Positions 16,048 through 25,869 are shown, counted from the stretch's first letter. The stretch is DNA of 64,000 bases from Streptomyces sp. TP-A0874 (GCF_001748085.1 NZ_BBZK01000003.1:248001-312000); one strand, 5' to 3'. Program-made: numbers and translations. Notes: generated by a model not told the origin, from the letters alone.

Positions 16048-17990
16048 ACAGCCCCGCCGATCCGCCGCCCGCGCCCGACGGTTCGCAGCGGCCGCCGGGC
16101 CGGCCGGTCACCCGCAGGCTCACCGTCGCCCAGGCGCTCGTCGAGTTCCTCGCCCACCAGTACACCGAACGGGACGGCCGGCGGCACCGGCTGATCGGCG
16201 CCTGCTGGGGCATCTTCGGCCACGGCAACGTAGCCGGCCTCGGCCAGGCCCTGCTGGAGACCGGCCGGCAGCGGATGCCCTACCTCCAGGGCCGCAACGA
16301 GCAGGCCATGGTGCACGCCGCCACCGGCTACGCCCGGCAGCGCAACCGGCTCTCCACCCACGCCGTCACCACCTCCATCGGGCCCGGCGCCACCAACCTG
16401 GTCACCGGTGCGGCGCAGGCCACCATCAACCGGCTGCCGGTGCTCCTGCTCCCCGGCGACACCTTCGCCACCCGCCCCGCCGACCCGGTCCTCCAGCAGT
16501 TGGAGACGGCGCACTCGGGCGATGTGTCGGTCAACGACGCGCTGCGCCCGGTCTCCCGCTGGTTCGACCGGATCTCCCGGCCGGAGGCGCTGGTTCCCGC
16601 GCTGCTCCAGGCGATGCGGGTGCTCACCGACCCGGTCGAGACCGGGGCGGTCACCCTGGCGCTGCCCCAGGACGTCCAGGCCGAGGCGTACGACTGGCCC
16701 GAGGAACTCTTCACCGACCGGGTCTGGACGGTACGCCGCGCCGCCCCCGACCCGGCGGCGCTCGCGGACGCCGTCCGCGTGGTGCGGTCGGCCGCCCGCC
16801 CGCTGATCGTCGCCGGCGGCGGGGTGCACCACAGCGAGGCCGAAGACGCGCTCCGGGCGCTGGTGGAGGCCACCGGCATCCCGGTCGCGGCCACCCAGGC
16901 GGGCAAGGGCGCACTGCGCCACGACCATCCCGGCGACGTCGGGGCCGTCGGCCACACCGGCACCGCCGTCGCCGACGACCTGGCGCGCAGCGCGGACCTC
17001 GTCATCGGGGTGGGCACCCGCTACAGCGACTTCACCACCGCCTCCAACACCCTCTTCGCCGACCCGGCGGTGCGCTTCGTCAACCTCAACGTCGCCTCCT
17101 TCGACGCCCACAAGATGAGCGCCCTGCCGCTGGTCGCCGACGCCCGGGCCGGGCTGGAGGCGCTCGGTGCGGCCCTGGAACAGGCCGGCGGGTACCGCGT
17201 CGACGACGGCTACGAGGCGGAGTACCGGGCCGGCAAGGAGCGCTGGGAACGAGAGGTGGACCGGGCCTACGCCGCCGGGGACGAGGACGCCCGGCCCACC
17301 CAGGCCCAGGTGCTCGGCGCCCTCGACGCGGTGGTCGGGGAGGAGGACGTGGTGGTCAACGCCGCCGGCTCGCTCCCCGGCGACCTGCACCGGCTCTGGC
17401 GGGCGCGCTCCCCGCGCCAGTACCACCTCGAGTACGGCTACTCCTGCATGGGCTACGAGATCCCCGGCGCCATCGGCGTGCGGCTGGCGGCCCCGGACCG
17501 GCCGGTGTGGGCCCTGGTCGGCGACGGCACCTACCTGATGATGCCGACCGAGATCGTCACGGCCGTCCAGGAGAACGTCAACATCAAACTGGTCCTGCTG
17601 CAGAACCACGGCTACGCCTCGATCGGGGGCCTCTCCGAGGCGACCGGCGCCGAACGGTTCGGCACCGCCTACCGGTTCCGGGACGCCGACGGCGGCTACA
17701 CCGGTGACCCGCTGCCCGTCGACCTCGCGGCCAACGCGGCGAGCCTGGGCATGGAGGTACTCCGGGCCGACTCCGTCCGGCAGCTCCGGGCGGCCCTGGC
17801 GAAGGCGAGGGCTTCGGAGCGTCCCACCTGCGTCTACGTGGAGACGGGCGCAGCCGGTGCGCCCTCCGGCGCCCTCCGGGCGCAGGCGTGGTGGGACGTG
17901 CCGGTGGCCGAGACCGCGACCCGGCCCGCGGCCGTCAGGGCCCGCGCGGAGTACGACCGCGAGGCCGCCGCGCGCCGGCGCCACCTGTGA
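16044..17990 (+). CDS. iolD: 3D-trihydroxycyclohexane-1,2-dione acylhydrolase (ThDP-dependent)
   Basis: Thiamine-diphosphate enzyme that opens the inositol ring (trihydroxycyclohexane-1,2-dione to 5-deoxy-glucuronate). It has 648 residues. The ThDP glutamate lies in GRNEQAMVHAA (about 84-94). The Mg/ThDP-binding motif runs from VGDGTYLMMPTEI (about 492) to LLQNHGYASIG. The TTG start is chosen because AAGGAGG lies 5-6 bases before it and it overlaps the iolB stop (TTGA). The frame is open well upstream inside iolB, where it is meaningless. The N-terminal proline-rich leader before RRLTVAQALVEFL is about 20 residues. Confidence 0.93.
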   Translation: MNSPADPPPAPDGSQRPPGRPVTRRLTVAQALVEFLAHQYTERDGRRHRLIGACWGIFGHGNVAGLGQALLETGRQRMPYLQGRNEQAMVHAATGYARQRNRLSTHAVTTSIGPGATNLVTGAAQATINRLPVLLLPGDTFATRPADPVLQQLETAHSGDVSVNDALRPVSRWFDRISRPEALVPALLQAMRVLTDPVETGAVTLALPQDVQAEAYDWPEELFTDRVWTVRRAAPDPAALADAVRVVRSAARPLIVAGGGVHHSEAEDALRALVEATGIPVAATQAGKGALRHDHPGDVGAVGHTGTAVADDLARSADLVIGVGTRYSDFTTASNTLFADPAVRFVNLNVASFDAHKMSALPLVADARAGLEALGAALEQAGGYRVDDGYEAEYRAGKERWEREVDRAYAAGDEDARPTQAQVLGALDAVVGEEDVVVNAAGSLPGDLHRLWRARSPRQYHLEYGYSCMGYEIPGAIGVRLAAPDRPVWALVGDGTYLMMPTEIVTAVQENVNIKLVLLQNHGYASIGGLSEATGAERFGTAYRFRDADGGYTGDPLPVDLAANAASLGMEVLRADSVRQLRAALAKARASERPTCVYVETGAAGAPSGALRAQAWWDVPVAETATRPAAVRARAEYDREAAARRRHL

Positions 17991-18102
17991 GGCCGCCACC
18001 ACGAGAACCGCCACCCGCTGAAGCCACTGCGGCCTGAAAGCCACCGCTCCCGAGAAGCGCCGCCCCGACACAACCGCCGACCACGCGAGGAGTTCCGTCA
18101 CC

Positions 18103-19596
18103 GTGAAGACCATCGACCACTGGATCGACGGCAAGACCGCCGAAGGAAGCTCCGGCGAGTACGGCCCCGTCACCGACCCGGCGACCGGGGCGCAGACCGC
18201 CCGGGTGGCCCTCGCCTCCGCGGCCGAGGTGGACGCCGCGGTGGCGTCGGCCAAGGCCGCTCACGCCGACTGGCGCGACTCCTCGCTGGCCACGCGGACC
18301 GCCGTGCTCTTCCGCTACCGAGAACTGATCGACGCCCACCGGACCGAACTGGCGCGGCTCATCACCGCCGAACACGGAAAGGTGCACTCCGACGCGCTCG
18401 GCGAGGTGGCCCGCGGACTGGAGATCGTCGAGGCGGCCTGCGGCATCCCCCAGCAGCTCAAGGGGGAACTGTCCACCCAGGTCTCCACCCGGGTGGACGT
18501 GGCCGCGATCCGGCAGCCGCTCGGTGTGGTGGCCGGCGTGGTGCCGTTCAACTTCCCCGCCATGGTGCCGATGTGGATGTTCCCGCTCGCCATCGCCTGC
18601 GGGAACACCTTCGTGCTCAAGCCCAGTGAGAAGGTGCCCTCGGCCGCCTACCGGCTCGCCGAACTGGCCGCGGAGGCCGGACTGCCGGACGGCGTCCTCA
18701 ACGTCGTCAACGGAGCCCGGGCCGCCGTCGACCGGATCCTGGCGCACCCCGACATCCGGGCGGTGAGCTTCGTCGGCTCCACCCCGGTCGCCCGGCACGT
18801 CTTCACCACCGGCTCCGCGGCGGGCAAACGGGTGCAGGCCCTGGGCGGGGCCAAGAACCACATGCTGGTGCTCCCGGACGCCGACCTCGACGCCGCCGCG
18901 GACGCCGCCGTCTCGGCGGCCTACGGCTCGGCGGGGGAGCGGTGCATGGCGATCTCGGCCATCGTGGCCGTGGGGGACACCGCCGACCCGTTGATCGAGA
19001 AGATCACCCGGCGCGCCGCGGAGATCACCATCGGCCCCGGGCACGACCCGGCCTCCGAGATGGGGCCGCTGATCACCAGGGCCCACCGGGACCGGGTGGC
19101 GTCCTATGTGCGGGGCGCCGCGGCACAGGGCGCCGAGGTGGTGCTGGACGGCACCGGCTTCACCGTGCCCGGCCACGAGGACGGCCACTGGATCGGACTG
19201 AGCCTGCTCGACCGGGTCACCCCGGAGATGGACGCCTACCGCGACGAGATCTTCGGCCCGGTCCTCTGCCTCCTGCGCGCCGAGAGCTACGAGGAGGCCC
19301 TGGAACTCGTCAACGCCTCCCCCTGGGGCAACGGCACGGCCATCTTCACCCGGGACGGCGGTGCGGCCCGCCGATTCCAACTGGAGGTGGAGGCCGGCAT
19401 GGTCGGGGTGAACGTACCGATCCCGGTGCCGGTCGGGTACCACTCCTTCGGCGGCTGGAAGGACTCGCTCTTCGGCGGCCACCACATCTACGGCGAGGAC
19501 GGCGTGCGCTTCTACACCCGGGGCAAGGTCGTCACCACCCGCTGGCCGGACCCGGCCGACGCCGGGGTGGACCTGGGCTTCCCCAGCAACCGCTGA
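18103..19596 (+). CDS. mmsA: CoA-acylating methylmalonate-semialdehyde dehydrogenase
   Basis: Aldehyde-dehydrogenase-family enzyme of 497 residues that converts malonate or methylmalonate semialdehyde plus CoA to acetyl- or propionyl-CoA. It is the last step of inositol breakdown (IolA) and also serves valine catabolism. The catalytic Cys281 lies in GERCMAIS. GVVPFNFPAMVPMWMFPLA and GGAKNHMLVLPDAD are the MmsA-type signatures, the second replacing the usual ALDH ELGGK with a GGAKN loop. The GTG start has GAGGAG about 11 bases upstream. A 112-base gap separates it from iolD. The operon ends at the 44-bp palindrome just after it. A valine-pathway hydrolase gene is at 37.8 kb. Confidence 0.92.
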   Translation: MKTIDHWIDGKTAEGSSGEYGPVTDPATGAQTARVALASAAEVDAAVASAKAAHADWRDSSLATRTAVLFRYRELIDAHRTELARLITAEHGKVHSDALGEVARGLEIVEAACGIPQQLKGELSTQVSTRVDVAAIRQPLGVVAGVVPFNFPAMVPMWMFPLAIACGNTFVLKPSEKVPSAAYRLAELAAEAGLPDGVLNVVNGARAAVDRILAHPDIRAVSFVGSTPVARHVFTTGSAAGKRVQALGGAKNHMLVLPDADLDAAADAAVSAAYGSAGERCMAISAIVAVGDTADPLIEKITRRAAEITIGPGHDPASEMGPLITRAHRDRVASYVRGAAAQGAEVVLDGTGFTVPGHEDGHWIGLSLLDRVTPEMDAYRDEIFGPVLCLLRAESYEEALELVNASPWGNGTAIFTRDGGAARRFQLEVEAGMVGVNVPIPVPVGYHSFGGWKDSLFGGHHIYGEDGVRFYTRGKVVTTRWPDPADAGVDLGFPSNR

Positions 19597-19604
19597 CGGC
19601 CGGG

Positions 19605-19648
19605 GCCCGTCCCGCGGCGGTGGCCCGGGCCACCGCCGCGGGACGGGC
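19605..19648 (+). terminator. 44-bp perfect palindrome, terminator of the inositol operon
   Basis: Arms of 19 bases (19605-19623 and 19630-19648) begin and end GCCCGTCCC / GGGACGGGC and meet at CCCGGG, so all 44 bases are self-complementary. It begins 9 bases after the mmsA stop. No T tract follows. Confidence 0.85.
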
Positions 19649-19734
19649 GCCGTTCGCGGGTGGTCGGCGGCGCCTCCTCGGCCAAATCCATCGGTGCGGC
19701 CCCGAAACGACCTGCGACCAGGCACCCTGATGGG

Positions 19735-21600
19735 GTGCCAAGCCTGCCCTTCGTCTTTCCGCAGATACCGTTCCCCCGCCGTGGGCCGTTCAGCGGCCAC
19801 ATGATCGTCTGTGGCGACAGCTCGCTCGCCCACCGGCTCACCCTGGAACTCTCGGCCGTCTACGGCGAGCAGGTGACCGTCATCCTGCCCTCGGTGCGGG
19901 AGCGCCACGGCCCGCAGATCGCCGCGTTGGCCCGCCGCCGCGGCCTGCCGGTCAACATCGTGCAGTCCGACACCCTGGACGACACCGCGCTCAGCGACGC
20001 CGGGGTGGAGCGCGCGGTGGCGCTCGCCCTCACCGACAGCGACGACCAGGAGAACATCCACGCGGCGTTGCGGGCCCGTCGCCTCAACCCCGAACTCCGG
20101 CTGGTCATCAAGCTGTTCAACCGCAACCTCGGCCGACGCCTGGAGGACCTGCTGGAGCGGGCGTCCGCCGTCCGCGCCCCCGACCTCGGCCTCCGTGAGA
20201 TCGACGCCACCACCAGTGTGCTCTCCGACGCCGACACCGCCGCGCCCTCGCTGGTCGCCGCCGCCATCGTCGGCACCAGCAAGATCGTGCAGGCCGACGG
20301 CGCGCTGCTGCGGGCCCGGGAGCTGCCCGTCGGGGCCCGGCAGAGCGAGCGGGCGCTCTGCACCCTGGCGCTGCTCCCCGAGCGCGAGGACGACCAGCCC
20401 CAACTCCTCCCGGACGACCGGACGCTGGCGGCCACCCAGCCCAACCGCACCGCGGTCATGCTGGAGGGTGTCAGCAACGGCGGCGCCGACAACGCCAAGC
20501 CACCGCCCCGCCTCGCGGGCTCGCTGCCGCTCGGCTCGTTCTTCTCCCGCCGGCTGCGCATCAGCATGGTCGCCCTCGTGGCGCTGGTGGTGCTGCTAGC
20601 GGTGCTCACCTGGCGGCTCGCCCACAAGCCCTTCCTGCACGCGACCCACCTGGCCCTGCTCGACGTCTACGGCATCGGCGATCCGGCGGTCGGAGAGGAC
20701 AACCCGCGCCAGATCCTGCAACTCCTGGCGGGCCTGGCGGGCATGTTGGTGCTGCCACTGCTGCTGGCGGTGGTGCTGGAGAGCTACGGCGCCTTCCGAG
20801 TGGCCTCCTCGCTGCGGCGCCCGCCACGCGGTATCTCCGGCCATGTCGTCCTGCTCGGCCTCGGCAAGATCGGCACCCGGGCCCTGGACCGGCTGTGCGA
20901 GCTGAACGTCCCGGTGGTGTGTATCGAGCGTGACCCGCAGGCGCGCGGAGTGGCGCTGGCCCGCCGGCGCCGGGTGCCCGTGGTCATCGGCGACGTCACC
21001 GAGGAAGGGGTGCTGGACGCCGCGAAGATCCGCCGCAGTCGGGCGCTGCTCGCGTTGACCAGCAGTGACAGCACCAATCTGGAGGCGGTGCTCTACGCCC
21101 GGGAGAAGCGGCCCAGGCTCCGGGTCGTACTGCGGCTGTACGACGACGAGTTCGCGCTGACCGTCTACCGCACGCTGCGGGACTCCTACCCCGACGCCCT
21201 CACCCGCAGCCGCAGCGTCTCCGCGCTGGCCGGACCGGCTTTCGCCGCCGCGATGATGGGCCGCCAGGTGCTCGGCGCGATCCCGGTCGAGCGGAGCGTG
21301 CTGCTGTTCGCCGCGGTGGAGGTGCGCGGCCATCCCGAGTTGGAGGGGCGGACGGTCGCCGAGGCGTTCCAGCCCGGCGCGTGGCGGGTGCTGGCGCTGG
21401 ACGTGGCGGCTCCGGAGGACCGCCGTCCGGACCTCTCGGAGCCGGGGCGCACCGGCTCCCACCGCCGGCCGGAGCTGGAGTGGCAGCTGCGCCCCGGATA
21501 CGTGCTCCGGCCCGAGGACCGGGTGGTGCTGGCCGCCACCCGGTACGGGCTGGGGCGGTTGCTGCAACGGGTGCCCGACGCCGACCAGCACGCGGAGTGA
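19735..21600 (+). CDS. TrkA-N / membrane / TrkA-N protein (putative ion channel or transport regulator)
   Basis: A 621-residue protein with an unusual order. An N-terminal TrkA-N-like Rossmann domain (HMIVCGDSSLAHRL, about residues 22-35) lacks a full GxGxxG. A linker follows, then two hydrophobic segments (about 277-298 and 325-350), and then a second Rossmann domain with intact LLGLGKIGTRALD (about 372-384) and acidic IERD. The layout resembles NAD-sensing subunits of potassium or calcium channels, with the membrane pair possibly forming a minimal pore. The GTG at 19735 has no Shine-Dalgarno; CACCCT lies 6 bases before it, so a leaderless mRNA is possible. It is monocistronic between two terminators. 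Confidence 0.75.
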   Translation: MPSLPFVFPQIPFPRRGPFSGHMIVCGDSSLAHRLTLELSAVYGEQVTVILPSVRERHGPQIAALARRRGLPVNIVQSDTLDDTALSDAGVERAVALALTDSDDQENIHAALRARRLNPELRLVIKLFNRNLGRRLEDLLERASAVRAPDLGLREIDATTSVLSDADTAAPSLVAAAIVGTSKIVQADGALLRARELPVGARQSERALCTLALLPEREDDQPQLLPDDRTLAATQPNRTAVMLEGVSNGGADNAKPPPRLAGSLPLGSFFSRRLRISMVALVALVVLLAVLTWRLAHKPFLHATHLALLDVYGIGDPAVGEDNPRQILQLLAGLAGMLVLPLLLAVVLESYGAFRVASSLRRPPRGISGHVVLLGLGKIGTRALDRLCELNVPVVCIERDPQARGVALARRRRVPVVIGDVTEEGVLDAAKIRRSRALLALTSSDSTNLEAVLYAREKRPRLRVVLRLYDDEFALTVYRTLRDSYPDALTRSRSVSALAGPAFAAAMMGRQVLGAIPVERSVLLFAAVEVRGHPELEGRTVAEAFQPGAWRVLALDVAAPEDRRPDLSEPGRTGSHRRPELEWQLRPGYVLRPEDRVVLAATRYGLGRLLQRVPDADQHAE

Positions 21601-21637
21601 GCCCCGGGGCTGCGGAGGCGGCCCAGGGGCTCGAGGT

Positions 21638-21681
21638 CTTCACCGGGCCGACGGCGTACCGAGCCGGTCCGGCCGGTGAAG
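21638..21681. terminator. Bidirectional terminator between convergent genes
   Basis: CTTCACCGG (21638-21646) and CCGGTGAAG (21673-21681) are perfect 9-bp arms with additional internal G/C pairing. They lie between the convergent TrkA-N and GlsB-family genes. A weaker GAGCCCC/GGGGCTC pair (21599-21632) precedes them. Confidence 0.55.
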
Positions 21682-21698
21682 ACGGTGCTGCGGGCCGG

Positions 21699-21968
21699 TC
21701 AGCCGCGGCGCGAGTTGCCGAACAGCAGGCGGTAACCCACGAGCAGGATGAAGGCGCCGACGACGGCCGCCACCCACGTCGCGAGGTCGAAGAAGTCCTT
21801 GGCGATGGGCTTGTCGAGGAAGGTCGCCGAGAGCCAGCCGCCGATGAACGCGCCGGCCACGCCGATGAGCGTGGTGCCCACCAGCCCGCCGGGGTCGCGG
21901 CCCGGCAGCAGGATCTTGGCGATGATGCCGGCGACCAATCCCAGAATGATCCAACTGATAATGCCCAT
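21699..21968 (-). CDS. GlsB/YeaQ/YmgE-family small membrane protein
   Basis: An 89-residue protein of the transglycosylase-associated (GlsB/YeaQ/YmgE) family. It has three hydrophobic segments: IISWIILGLVAGIIAKIL (about 3-20), GLVGTTLIGVAGAFIGGWL (about 28-46), and a C-terminal VAAVVGAFILLVGYRLLF. The Gly-rich packing and the LPGRDPGG turn are typical. Members are linked to envelope stress, but no enzymatic activity is established. The ATG at 21968 has GGGGAGGA 7 bases upstream. It is monocistronic. The 420 bases from here to the GH115 gene hold no other gene that I can support. Confidence 0.88.
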   Translation of the reverse strand: MGIISWIILGLVAGIIAKILLPGRDPGGLVGTTLIGVAGAFIGGWLSATFLDKPIAKDFFDLATWVAAVVGAFILLVGYRLLFGNSRRG

Positions 21969-22391
21969 GCCGAGGTCCTCCCCAGGTGATGACGGAATAT
22001 GCGGCTGGCCCTCGTCCGGGAACCGCGCCCCGGACAGTAACAAGCAACCCCCCGACCGGAGACGCGGGGGCCGAGCGGTAGGGGACAGCCCCTTGGTACA
22101 GACGCCGGTTGGCCAGGGCTGGTTGACAACCGCCCGCCCCGGAACCGGGGTGGGCCCGGAAGACACCCTCGGCCGGCGTCGTTCTGGAAATTTTCCGGAG
22201 CTTTGCGATCGCCCGTGCCGTGCCTCGGGTGCGGATTGCCTGTTTCGTTCGGAGATATGCGGAGCGAAACGCCGTGGTGGCGCGGAAGGCAGTAGTCGGG
22301 AAGCTTGTCGTGAACATTGCCCTTCCGGAATGGTTCCGATAACTTCCGGGGCGCCAGCCATTCTCGTCACCCCCACTGCGGAGCCCCAGCC

Positions 22392-25300
22392 ATGAGAAGG
22401 TCATCCGGCAACTCCCCCACCCCCACCCAGCCCTCCCGACGCACGCTCCTCGCCGGTGCCGTCGCCACGGCGGCCGCCGTGGCCGCAGCCCCCGCGGCCG
22501 CCGCCGAGTCCCCGGGCACCGGCGGCTCCGGCTCGGCCTTCGGCCCGGCGGCCGAAACCCGGGGGCCGGGCCGGGACCCGTACCGGTTCATCGCCTTCGC
22601 CCCCACCGCCGGCAGTTTCCCGCTGGCCGCCGGCGGTCGTGCCGCGCCGCTGGTGGTCAGCGCGGAGGACCACCCCGGAGTCGTCCGGGCGGTCGGGGAC
22701 CTGCGCCAGGACATCGAGCGGGTCACCGGGACGGCCCCGGTCCTCGCCACCGACGGGCCGCCCGCCGGGCGAGGCGACATCGTGCTCATCGGCACCCTCG
22801 GTCGGAGCCCGCTCGTCGACGGCCTGGTGCGGGCCGGAAAGCTCGACGTCTCCGGTGTCGAGGGCAAGTGGGAGACCTCGCTGGAGCAGGTGGTGCACGA
22901 TCCGCTGCCCGGGGTCCGCCGGGCCTTCGTGATCGCCGGCAGCGACCAGCGGGGCACCATCTACGGCGTCTACGAGACCTCCCGGCAGATCGGGGTGTCG
23001 CCCTGGCACTGGTGGGACGACGTACCACCGCGCCGCCACGACGCGCTCCACGTCCTGCCCGGGCGGCACAGCCAGGGCACGCCCGCGGTGAAGTACCGCG
23101 GCTTCTTCATCAACGACGAGAACCCGGCGCTGGGCACCTGGGCGCCGGAGTACTTCGGCCCCGGCCACGCGCCGGGGTATGAGGCCGGCCTCAACAGCGA
23201 GTTCTACGCCAGGGTCTTCGAGGTACTGCTCCGGCTCAAGGCCAACTACCTGTGGCCGGCGGTCTGGGGCCGGGCGTTCGCGGAGGACGACCCGGAGAAC
23301 CACCGGACCGCCACCGAGTACGGCGTGGTCATGGGAACCTCGCACGAGGCGCCGATGATGCGCGGCATCGAGGAGTGGAACCGGCACGCCACACCGGCGG
23401 TACGGGACGACGACGGCGAGATCGTCGAGCCGGGCGAGGACCCGTACGGCGGCACGGGTGAGTGGAGCTTCCGCACCAACGGCGAGGCCATCAAGAAGTA
23501 CTGGGCGGACGGCGTCCGCCGGATGGTCGAGGAGGGCTTCGAGGGGGTGGTGACCCTCGGCATGCGCGGCAACGGCGACGTGAGCCTGCCGGACGGCGAC
23601 GGCATCGAGCTGATGGAGTCCATCCTCGACAGCCAGCGAAAGATCCTCGCCGAGGTCGGCGGGGCGGATGTGACCGCCGTCCCGCAGGTGCAGACGCTCT
23701 ACAAGGAGGTGCAGCGCTACTGGGACAAGGGACTGCGCCCGCCGGAGGACGTCACGGTGATCCTCTGCGACGACAACTGGGGCAATATGCGGATGCTGCC
23801 GGACCGCAGCCTTCCGCCCCGCGCCGGCGGCTACGGCATCTACTACCACTTCGACTACGTCGGCGGCGGCCGCAACTACAAGTGGGTGGACACCACCAAC
23901 CTCGCCTCCACCTGGGAGCAGCTCCACCTCACCTACGCCTACGGGGTGGACCGCCTCTGGGTGGTCAACGTGGGAGACCTGAAGAACGAGGAACTGCCGC
24001 TGCAGTTCTTCCTCGACTACGCCTGGGACCCGGAGCGCTGGCCGATCGAGCGGCTCGGTGAGTGGGAGCGGCAGTACGCCGAGCAGAACTTCGGCCCGAA
24101 GCAGGCGGAGGGGATAGCCGGGGTACTACACCGCTACGGCGTCCTCCAGGCCCGCCGGAAGCCCGAACTGCTCAACCGCAGGATCAGCCTGGACCCCTCG
24201 AAGAACCTGCCCACCGACCCGGAGGCCGTGGTCTACGACGACGAGGCGAGCCCGTTCAGCCTGACGGACTACCGGGAGATCGAACGCGTCACCGAGGAGT
24301 GGCGGCGGTTGGCCGAGCGGGCGGAGCGGGTCGGCCGGAAGCTGCCTCCGGCGGACCAGGACGCGTACTACCAGTTGGTGCTGTACCAGGTGAAGGCCAC
24401 CGCCAACCTGTACGAGCTGCGGGAGGCGGAGTTCAAGAACCTCCACTACGCCGATCAGGGCCGGGCGAGCGCCGGGCGGTTGGCCGATGTCACCGACGCC
24501 CGGTTCGCAGACGACCAGGCGATGTCGGAGTACTACGACAACACCCTGTCCGGCGGGAAATGGCGGGGGCTCCAGACCCAGCCGAAGATCGGCTACGGGG
24601 ATGTGGAACGTTACGGTCCGGACGCCGGCTGGCAGCAGCCGGAGCGGGACGACGTCGCCCTCCCGGACGAGGTCTTCCCAGCCGTCCGGCGGATCGAACT
24701 GCCCGACCGGGCGGAGCTGGGGGTGGCCGTCGACGGCTCCGACCGCTGGTGGCCGGCGGAACGGCGGCCGGCGGTGCTGCCGGCCTTCAGCCCCTACCAG
24801 AGCCAGCCCGCGCAGTACATCGAGGTGTTCAACCGGGGCCGTCGAGCCTTCGACTACCGGATCGAGCCCGCCGTCCCCTGGGTGACGGTCGAACCGTCCC
24901 GGGGGAGGGTCCGGGAGCAGGTCCGGGCGACGGTGCGGGTCGACTGGTCGAAGGCGCCCAAGGGCGTCACGGAAGTACCGATCACGGTCAGCGGGCCGGC
25001 GGACGCCGAGCCCGTGGAGGTGCGTGCGGTCGTGGAGAACCGGCGGCCGCCCCGGCGGAAGGCCAAGGGCTTCGTCGAGGCCAACGGCTACGTCTCGATG
25101 GAGGCCGAGCACTACACCCGCGCGGTGGACAGCGGCGGGGTCACCTGGACCCGGATCCCCGACCTGGGGCGCACCGGCTCGGGAGTGACGCCCTTCCCGG
25201 TCACCGCGCCCAGCCGGAAGCCGGGCGGCGGCGGTCCGCGCCTGGAGTACGAGATGACCCTCTTCACCACGGGGCCGATCGAGGTGTGGGTCCACCTGTC

Positions 25301-25619
25301 GCCGCGGAACAACGTGCTGCCGACGGAGGGGCTCAGGTACGCGGTGTCGATCGACGACGAGCCGCCGCGGACGGTGGACGTCACCGCCGCGACCGGCGCC
25401 GACGACACCGCCATGAACCGCCAGTGGGAGCGGAACACCTCGGACAACGTCAACCGCACGGTCACCACCCACACCATCGCCAAGGCCGGGACCCACCGGC
25501 TGAAGATCTGGATGGTCGACCCGACGGTGGTGGTGCAGAAGATCGTGGTGGACACCGGGGGCCTGCGCCCGAGCTATCTGGGGCCGCCGGAGAGCCACCG
25601 GATTCGGGGCCGGGGCTGA
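22392..25619 (+). CDS. Secreted glycoside hydrolase family 115 (alpha-glucuronidase type)
   Basis: A 1075-residue exported enzyme of the GH115 type, a family known for removing 4-O-methyl-glucuronic acid from xylan. The N-terminus carries a twin-arginine signal (SRRTLLAG, then an Ala-rich stretch, with cleavage likely near AAAAES, about residue 38). Family-like blocks are RGTIYGVYETSRQIGVSPWH, WWDDVPP, KYRGFFINDENP, and NYLWPAVWGRAFAEDDPENH. A C-terminal beta-rich region from about residue 800 ends in a carbohydrate-binding-like segment (VEANGYVSMEAEHY onward). It stands alone, without xylanase genes beside it. The start has a weak CGGAG upstream. A hairpin terminator follows. Confidence 0.9.
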   Translation: MRRSSGNSPTPTQPSRRTLLAGAVATAAAVAAAPAAAAESPGTGGSGSAFGPAAETRGPGRDPYRFIAFAPTAGSFPLAAGGRAAPLVVSAEDHPGVVRAVGDLRQDIERVTGTAPVLATDGPPAGRGDIVLIGTLGRSPLVDGLVRAGKLDVSGVEGKWETSLEQVVHDPLPGVRRAFVIAGSDQRGTIYGVYETSRQIGVSPWHWWDDVPPRRHDALHVLPGRHSQGTPAVKYRGFFINDENPALGTWAPEYFGPGHAPGYEAGLNSEFYARVFEVLLRLKANYLWPAVWGRAFAEDDPENHRTATEYGVVMGTSHEAPMMRGIEEWNRHATPAVRDDDGEIVEPGEDPYGGTGEWSFRTNGEAIKKYWADGVRRMVEEGFEGVVTLGMRGNGDVSLPDGDGIELMESILDSQRKILAEVGGADVTAVPQVQTLYKEVQRYWDKGLRPPEDVTVILCDDNWGNMRMLPDRSLPPRAGGYGIYYHFDYVGGGRNYKWVDTTNLASTWEQLHLTYAYGVDRLWVVNVGDLKNEELPLQFFLDYAWDPERWPIERLGEWERQYAEQNFGPKQAEGIAGVLHRYGVLQARRKPELLNRRISLDPSKNLPTDPEAVVYDDEASPFSLTDYREIERVTEEWRRLAERAERVGRKLPPADQDAYYQLVLYQVKATANLYELREAEFKNLHYADQGRASAGRLADVTDARFADDQAMSEYYDNTLSGGKWRGLQTQPKIGYGDVERYGPDAGWQQPERDDVALPDEVFPAVRRIELPDRAELGVAVDGSDRWWPAERRPAVLPAFSPYQSQPAQYIEVFNRGRRAFDYRIEPAVPWVTVEPSRGRVREQVRATVRVDWSKAPKGVTEVPITVSGPADAEPVEVRAVVENRRPPRRKAKGFVEANGYVSMEAEHYTRAVDSGGVTWTRIPDLGRTGSGVTPFPVTAPSRKPGGGGPRLEYEMTLFTTGPIEVWVHLSPRNNVLPTEGLRYAVSIDDEPPRTVDVTAATGADDTAMNRQWERNTSDNVNRTVTTHTIAKAGTHRLKIWMVDPTVVVQKIVVDTGGLRPSYLGPPESHRIRGRG

Positions 25620-25629
25620 CCTCCCGGCA

Positions 25630-25664
25630 CGCCCCCGGCGGAATCACCGTTCCGGCCGGGGGCG
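25630..25664 (+). terminator. Terminator after the GH115 gene
   Basis: CGCCCCCGGC (25630-25639) pairs with GCCGGGGGCG (25655-25664); inner GGAA/TTCC adds four pairs across a one-base bulge. No T tract. The next 140 bases, up to about 25800, are unusually A+T rich and probably hold the promoter of the following phosphatase gene. Confidence 0.7.
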
Positions 25665-25869
25665 GGCGGGGTATGGGTGAGCGGGGCGTTCTGGCGTCCA
25701 CTCGGATCGGCCGGAGGGGCTGCCGACGGCCCGTCAGCATCGCTACGCTTCTTCTGCGATCGACTTTTATCGCATATGTAACAAAAGCGCATTAACGGGA
25801 TGTACCGTGCATGTCACCGGGCGCTGCCACCGGCCCGGGTTCCACTGCCAACGGATACCGGAGAGCCAT

